Origin: Poa pratensis
Taxonomy: Eukaryota; Streptophyta; Magnoliopsida; Poales; Poaceae
Assembly: GCA_947311845.1 (NCBI GenBank)
Contig: CAMZMU010000075.1
Location: forward strand, 23,597,421 to 23,661,420
Direction of reading: 5' to 3'
Length of the DNA stretch: 64,000 nucleotides
Shown: piece by piece, positions 58,101-64,000 of the stretch
Layout: every line of letters begins with the position of its first letter
Numbering within the stretch: the first letter of the stretch is position 1
The notes under the pieces: generated by a model
Database searches by the model: none
The model's input: the letters and a program-made list of their open reading frames with translations, nothing else
Told to the model about the DNA's origin: nothing
Translations under genes and position numbers: made by a program

Positions 58101-59909
58101 GGTTTCTGAGCACGTTTTCACACTATTGATGACATTCTAAAGCTTGATTCCTCCACATCCCTCATGATTTTTTGCATCTTGAGGGAAAAAGAGTACATCT
58201 AGATATATATCTCCACAAAACCAAATAGCTCTTCTTCTATGCAATTTCTTGACTGCATTTGTTGCTTATTGGTGGGATTTGAGAGAGATGGACTTAAGAT
58301 TTTCTTGTGTTCTTCCTTTCCATTGACTTGAGCTCTCCACATCGATTTGTTCGAGTGAGAGGCCGCAAGTTTGTTACTCTTGGAGAGTATCCCTCCTAAT
58401 TGGCTTGGAGGTTGGTGTCATAGTGAACTCTTTCTGAAATATTGTGATGAGGCCTAGACTTCCCCTTCGTTAAATTTGTGAAGAGTTTATGGAGTTTTCA
58501 TACTCATGGGCGGAGTAAAAGCCAACCATAAGGAGCCATAACTTCGTGGAGGTGGCTCAAAGAAGAAGGTGATTTTTCGTAGTGCTGGAGTCCTTCATGG
58601 TAACCCGGACCTCTCTAATGGTAATTAGCTTCCGTACGAAGAAGTGAATATTATGACGGTATCTCGGTTATGTTTGTGCCCGAGTTTATTTCCATGTGAT
58701 ATCTTTCATGCTTGAAGTCATATATCTTCGCATAGATTGTTTATCTTTGTTGATATATCTTGTGATCATATTGTTAAGCTTTAACTTATTGTTGGTGCAC
58801 TTAGTCGAGTCTAAAATATTTAGGTTTTGTGCTTTAAACTAGATGAGTAGTTTATTTCCACATTTATTCAAGCTAAATCCGATATTGTTTTGTCTATTCA
58901 CCACTTCTAGACGACATCTTGATCTTTATACTATCTCGACGTCCTTACCCATGGATCCTACTGCCATGTGCCTCTCGCCACCACTTAGTCTTAGGGGCAA
59001 CCACCCTTGGTTGAACCTCTTCCACAAGGAAGGTTGACGCCGTCGTCCTGGGACCGTCTTCCCAGTCAATGCAAACGCCGTCACACACAAGAACGCATCC
59101 CACAAGTCTTACTGCATGTACCCCTCGCCGTTCATGCGCTCGGTGAGTCGTTTTGCGTGGTTGCCACCTGCCCATGCTCGACACAGGCCCCGCGGAGCCG
59201 AGTGTTGTCAATATGTCCCACTAAGGCGCATCCATTGAGCAGGGCCGCTGCAACCTCGACGCTACATCATCTGCCTCTAGGTCCTATGTAGCATGAGGCC
59301 GCGAAAGTCCCCACCACCACCACCGCCAACCGGTCTTTGCTTGATGGTGCCCCCTGGCGATGGGGAGGGAGGATTTGACGGTGGCGACCGTGTTGATCGT
59401 AGTAGAGCAGATCCTACTTTTGTGGAATTGCTTGTCTGATGGAGTTATCCATGTACATGTGATCGGAAGTTATATTTACAATATGCATGCTGTCAAAAGT
59501 CAATTGTTTTAGCGGAATATGTCCAAATTAAATTTGAACTTTTGATCATTCTTGATAGGAGTTGGGGCCACCATATTTGTATTTATAACCATTTTATCTG
59601 CACTACTCCACATGTCTGCAGACTCACTGAGGTAATATTGTAAAAAAAATCTGATTATGGTCTGATCCAGTTGCCGTGGCTCTCCGTCCTTCACAATTCA
59701 CACCAGGCAGTTGTTGTGACCGGAACAACTCAAAGGATTCATGCAAAAACTTTGTCTGTGTTGCCAGCTGCTCAGCTGAACTATGTGCCTTTTTTCCCTT
59801 AATTAATTGAACTATGTGTCTCTCTACTCGTTGTTAATCCCGGTAGACTCTTAGAATGGCGAGTCATATGTGCCGTCAGTAAGTATGTAAAATTTACTTT
59901 CACAGTGAT
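55106..59909. other. AT-rich intergenic region, no gene seen
   Basis: This holds the PUB 3' UTR and then long AT-rich sequence. About 55590-55720 and 56490-56600 are diverged copies of each other (ATGTTGAGTCATGATTGATC / ATGTTGAACCATGATTGGTC, then GATCATGAAGAAGATACAA-type sequence). AATTAAGGGAATAATT is directly repeated at 55630-55675. A GC-richer patch at 58890-59400 has open frames on both strands but no recognised protein. A TTTGTGTTGGAGGTTT / TTTGTGTCGAAGGTTT pair lies at 57330 and 57512. No RNA gene was found. Confidence 0.5.
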
Positions 59910-59977
59910 GCCCGTCTAGCTCAGTTGGTAGAGCGCAAGGCTCTTAACCTTGTGGGGTTCGAGCCCCACGGTGGGCG
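59910..59977 (+). tRNA. tRNA-Lys(CUU)-like, 5 bases short (probable pseudogene)
   Basis: Acceptor GCCCGTC pairs with GGTGGGC. The D arm GCTCAGTTGGTAGAGC, anticodon stem CAAGG/CCTTG with loop CTCTTAA (anticodon CTT, Lys) and T loop TTCGAGC are all present. The total is 68 bases. After the anticodon stem the sequence goes straight into GTGGGG-TTCGAG-CCCCAC, so there is no variable loop and the T stem overlaps the anticodon stem by one base. The usual plant tRNA-Lys(CUU) is 73 bases; the deletion lies between short GTGG repeats. The identity is clear, but it probably cannot fold normally. Confidence 0.8.
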
Positions 59978-60549
59978 ACTTTGTCATTTTGTACTCATCA
60001 TCTTTTTTAACTGTGTCCATATGGCTTGCCTAATAAGAAAACCATCAGCTGGTCAAATGATAGATTGATCTCAGATGCAAATCAGCAGCCGTGAAGCTAA
60101 CCCTCGTGCACGCGCGCAGAACGCAGCGTTTGCTTGCTGCTTTGATTAGTTATAAATCTCCAAGTAGACATAGATTGCAGTCGTTCGTTAGTGGACACTT
60201 GGTTTTTTCCTTTGAACTTTGCCGAACACTAGTTGATACTACTAGAGTATTGGTACAAGAGAGAGACAGAGAGATCATACAGATTGTTTATTACGTACTA
60301 CAAGCGAGGTTTATGCGTCTCGTGAGTCGTGATGGGATCACGAACGGAATGGGTATAACAAATGGTGTGGACGGTGGAGAAGCTTCTTTCTTATGCAGCC
60401 GATTGCTTGATCCGAGGCAGCTGTTCCATTCTCAACTCATGCGCTGACTGACAGACGCTCAAAAGGAAACTGAACTCAAGCTCGAACTTTGTTTTTTTTT
60501 TTTGAGAATTACGAATTTTGTTTTTTTGAGTATGAAATCAAGCTCGAAC
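59978..60549. other. no gene seen
   Basis: Spacer between the tRNA and LINE 2. A plus-strand frame of 118 codons (60091-60447) has no recognisable domain. CTCAAGCTCGAACTTT occurs at 60475-60491 and ATCAAGCTCGAACTTT at 60537-60552, next to T runs, possibly a second small retroposon tail. Confidence 0.35.
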
Positions 60550-63505
60550 TTTTTTTTTTGAGATTCTAGCTACTTTACTCTAGAATGTTAAAAGGGATAC
60601 AAAGACCATCATGAGGCTGGATGAGCCACACCTGACGTCCCACACCACACGAAATGACACTACGAGCTACTGAATGAGCTTCTGAGTTTGAACTCCTATT
60701 TTCATGCTTGAACACAACCTCCAGGAACCTAGCCGCTCTTGCTTTAACCTCCTGGATAACCATGCTGTAGCTTCCTGCATAGTCCTGCCTCATGTTGTTG
60801 ATGATGGAGAGACAGTCGGTTGCTACCACGATACGGCGGAGATTAAGGTCTTCCGCCAAAGCCAATGCCTCCCTGCACGCTAAAGCTTCGAGCGTAGCAG
60901 GGTCAGAAACACCCTCCACTGCGAGCGACGATGCTCCCATGAAGGAACCATCCTCCGAGCGGCAGACTGCTCCAAGAGCACCACCATTGCCAGCGCGAGA
61001 TACCGCTGCATTGACATTTATCTTCACGCACCCCGAAGGTGGAGAAATCCACCTCGGATGGGACTGCCGTGCACCCCTATTCTCCGATCCATTTCTCTGA
61101 CTGGAGAAAGATATTTCTTGTAAAAGTCGCTCAATGAACAAGTGTGTGGAGAGCGGACTTTGATACTCGCCTTCATGTATGATTTTTCGACGAGCATACC
61201 AGATGGCCCATAGGGTCACCGCCATCGTTGCAAACTCCTCAGTAGACAGCGTCTCTATCATCAAGAACAACCAGTTCTTGGCTGAGGGTTCCTGTGATCT
61301 GCACATATGTTCCAGGACTGTTTCATCGGTCAACGCCCAAACGCAGTGTGCCACCGTACAGCTGATCAGAGAATGCCTCCAGCTATCCGCCTGACCACAT
61401 ATATACAGAACAAGCATTTGAGTCAGCCATGTTGCGATGATGACGAACATCACCTGTAGGCAAGGACTGATGGGCAAGCCGCCACAGAAACACCCGGATT
61501 TTGGGCGAGACCTGAGCCTTCCACAGCTTCTTCCACAACTTGCCCTTGCCTGCTTCATCAGAGCCAGCCGGCCGCTCATATAGCCAATCTTCCCTCCTCT
61601 TTTTTGTCTGAACTAAGAGGCGGTAAACTGATCGGACAGTTAGTGTCCCATTCTTTTCATAATGCCGTGCCCATGAGTCCTCCATGCGCCAAGTACTCAG
61701 TGGGATGGACCGAATAACCTCACTGTCCATGGGCAGAAAGTATTCCTCGAGCTTGTCAACCTTCCAAGTACATGTGGTACTATCGATGAAGGACGAGACA
61801 CGTTCCGGTGGCTCTGCTTTGCAGCAAGCGAGAGGCCGAAGCATGTAGTCTCTTGGCAGCCAGTTCTGATTCCACGCGTGTGTTGCTTCTCCGGTACCAA
61901 TGCGCCGGATTAGGCCCTGTTTCATCACATCACGGCCTTCCACAAGGGCTCGCCACACCTGCGACGGTGACGATCCCAGTGTAGCTTCAAGGAAGTCTGT
62001 ACTCGGATAATAGACTGCCTTAAGAATCCTAGCACTCAACGCATCCGGGTTTGTTAGAATACGCCAAGCCTGACGCGCAAGCATTGCCAGCTTGAAGAAT
62101 TCGATGTCACGGAAGCCCATGCCGCCAGCATATTTGGGAGAGCACATAACTTCCCATGATACCCACGCTGTCTTCCTCTTGCCATTCTTGTTCCCCCACT
62201 AGAAGCCTCCAAGCATAGAATTAATAGACTTGCATAAACCGATGGGTAGCTTGAAACAAGACATTGAGAAAGTAGGGATGGCTTGTGCAACAGATTTGAT
62301 TAGAACTCCCTTACCAGCCGAAGAAAGGATCTGTTCCAACCAGCCCTGTACCTTCTTCCAAATTCTCTCCTTTAGATATTTGAAAGCTCCACTCTTTGAC
62401 CTACCAATATCCGAAGGCATGCCAAGATATTTTTCGTTCAGCGTCTCGTTAGGAACATTTAGAATATCCTTCACATGCTGCCTTGTGTTCTCTGGACAAC
62501 CCTTGCTGAAAAAGACTGAGGATTTCCAAGTTCACACGCTGACCTGAAGCATTACAGTATTTCTCCAACAAATCGTTTACTGCCCTTGCTCCCTCCTCAC
62601 TTGCTTTCACAAACAGCAGGCTATCATCCGCAAAAAGGAGGTGGTTCACTGCCGGGGTTGTGGGTGCCACCTGAAGACCTTCGAGATGCGATGATTGACG
62701 ACTCTTTTTTAGGAGGCCTGGCAGGCCCTCTACTGCTAGTAAAAATAAGTAAGGGGATATCGGATCACCTTGACGCAGGCCTCTAGATGGTCGAAATTCA
62801 TCCAGAGGAACCCCATTGAATAAGACCGAGAAAGAAACCGAAGTGACTAGTTTCATGATGAGGTCCACCCAATGTATATGAAAACCCATGCGAAGCATAA
62901 TAGCCCGGAGGTAGTCCCACTCCACACGGTCATAGGCCTTCCGCATGTCCAATTTTAGGGCGCAAAAATGTTGGTGTTTCTTTGGCCCATTCCTCTTCAT
63001 AAAATGCAAACACTCATATGCTGCAATTATGTTGTCAGTGATCAATCTACCAGGGACAAATGCGGACTGCTCCTCCGAGATGATTTTCGGGAGGATAATC
63101 TTCAGCCGGTTCGCAAGAACCTTTGATGCTATTTTATAGATCACGTTGCATAGACTGATGGGCCGAAACTGCCCTAGTTCTTCAGGGCTTGCCACCTTCG
63201 GAATCAGAACTACAAACATTTTGTTTATCCCCTCTGGGCTGTCCTCTCCACGCAAAATGCGAAGAACAGCTCTAGTGACTTCTTCCCCACATAAGTCCCA
63301 GTGCTTTTGGAAGAAATGTGCAGGAAAGCCGTCAGGCCCCGGGGCCTTCAGCGGAAACATCTGGAATAGAGCAAGCTTCACCTCCTCCTCCTTGAAAGGA
63401 GCGATCAATTTCCCATTCATCTCCGCTGTGACTGTAACTGGAACCGAGTTGAGAACCTCTGCCATGCCAGTCGTCCCCTCGGTAGTGTACAAGTGCTGAT
63501 AAAAA
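60550..63505 (-). mobile_element. L1-type LINE 2, 5' end cut by CACTA 4
   Basis: A T10 run at about 60550-60560 marks the poly-A tail on the minus strand. ORF2 pieces extend to 63505, where the open frame (FYQHLYTTEG) runs directly into the CACTA 4 terminus. The rest of the LINE 5' end is therefore beyond that insertion and outside the window. Same family as LINE 1 at 7851-9985. Confidence 0.85.
60575..63505 (-). pseudogene. LINE ORF2: reverse transcriptase, zf-RVT, RNase H
   Basis: Minus-strand domains in order: RT (63500-62520) with LKAPGPDGFPAHFFQ, VLIPKVASPEELGQFRPISL, CALKLDMRKAYDRVEWDYL, RGLRQGDPISPYLFLL and the catalytic HLLFADDSLLF near 62635; RT connection (62474-62150, NEKYLGMPSDIGRSKSGAFK); zf-RVT (62147-61383); RNase H (61350-60575). 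Breaks are a frameshift near 62510, a stop codon at about 62202, and a frameshift near 61390. The first RNase H catalytic Asp is replaced (KINVNAAV), while ATDCLSI is kept. It cannot make the full enzyme. Confidence 0.88.
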
Positions 63506-64000
63506 CACTAGTAGGAAAAGGCTTATAGCCACCAGCCTACCGCTGGCGGACTTCATTTCCGTCCGCCAGCGCTACTACCGCTGGCGGGCTGGTTTCGGAG
63601 CCCGCCACTGGTTTTGCACGTACCGCTGGCGGACGCCCACTCTGCCCGCCAGCGGTAGTAGTAGGAATTTGCGAGGAGGTGGGGCAAACTACCGCTGGTG
63701 GACAGAATCCGTGCCCGCCAGCGGTACTAAACGTACCACTGGCGGACGCTATATAGTGCCCGCCAGCGGTAGTTGCCTCGGTTGAGCCCAAAAACTAGCA
63801 CATTACCGCTGGCGGGCACGATAAACCGTCCGCCAGCGGCAAGTGCAATACCGCTGGCTGGCACTCCACACCGTCCGCCAGGGGTAACCGTCGCTTTGGA
63901 AGTTGATCAGCAGCCACCGTTTTGATTGTGCTTTGGAAGATGATCAGCCCGTCGGCCATTTTAATTGTGCATTGGAAGATGATCAGCCCGCCGCCGTTTT
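63506..64000. mobile_element. CACTA element 4, left end only
   Basis: CACTAGTAGGAAAAGGCTTA at 63506 begins the element. Subterminal units TACCGCTGGCGGAC / GTCCGCCAGCGGTA alternate through 63540-63890. AAA precedes the tip (63503-63505). The rest, including any genes and the right end, lies outside the window. The final 110 bp start a GATGATCAGCCCG repeat. Confidence 0.85.

Noticed and set aside
58890..59420. GC-rich patch with open frames on both strands as a gene
   Set aside because: No domain, no start or splice context, and equal frame quality on both strands.

Overview
The window is nuclear DNA of a grass, probably Pooideae (inference). Signs are a GC-rich intronless monocot-type U-box gene, Stowaway, Tourist-like, Helitron and SINE elements of grass type, and above all several CACTA (En/Spm) transposons. 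Real host genes are scarce: one PUB18/19-like U-box/ARM ubiquitin ligase (53010-55105, broken by one frameshift in this sequence), one SAUR pseudogene (43848-44190) and one tRNA-Lys(CUU)-like gene lacking its variable loop (59910-59977). Almost everything else is transposon.

Layout. 1-2500: CACTA debris with 5S rRNA-derived pieces, a truncated LINE and unassigned sequence. 2640-10110: a duplicated non-coding block, a non-autonomous Helitron, two adjacent PIF/Harbinger-like elements, and an L1-type LINE inside the second. 10555-10977: a HARBI1-like transposase relic cut by a large CACTA element. 10978-35021: that element, with matching TIRs and an AAA target duplication. It carries a Tnp2 transposase gene, a multi-exon gene joining a Transposase_24 region to a Ulp1 (C48) protease, a small coiled-coil tail-anchored protein gene (all minus) and a Trp/Pro-rich gene (plus). 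About 11.1 kb of it is present twice, joined at an N gap and a 119-base poly-C run. I read this as an unresolved assembly duplication, so the true element is probably about 12.8 kb.

35653-41806: a second CACTA element with TSD AAT that carries only a Transposase_24 (TnpA-like) gene, its promoter and long internal repeats. 41807-50838: further copies of the duplicated block, a 5'-truncated Au-like SINE with a visible empty site, the SAUR pseudogene, a second Helitron whose terminal CTAG is split by a Stowaway MITE, and a third, gene-less CACTA element (47361-50221). 50840-64000: unassigned DNA, a tRNA-derived SINE with a 15-bp TSD, the PUB gene, about 4.8 kb of AT-rich intergenic DNA, the tRNA, a second LINE, and the left end of a fourth CACTA element running off the window.

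How it works together: the large CACTA element has the transposase and accessory proteins expected of an autonomous element. The second CACTA would need Tnp2 from elsewhere. It shares with the large element a promoter/leader module containing a 31-bp hairpin. Many reading frames fail by a single base in short homopolymers, and the two copies of the large element break at different places. Residual indel errors in the assembly are therefore as likely as true decay at several of these breaks.
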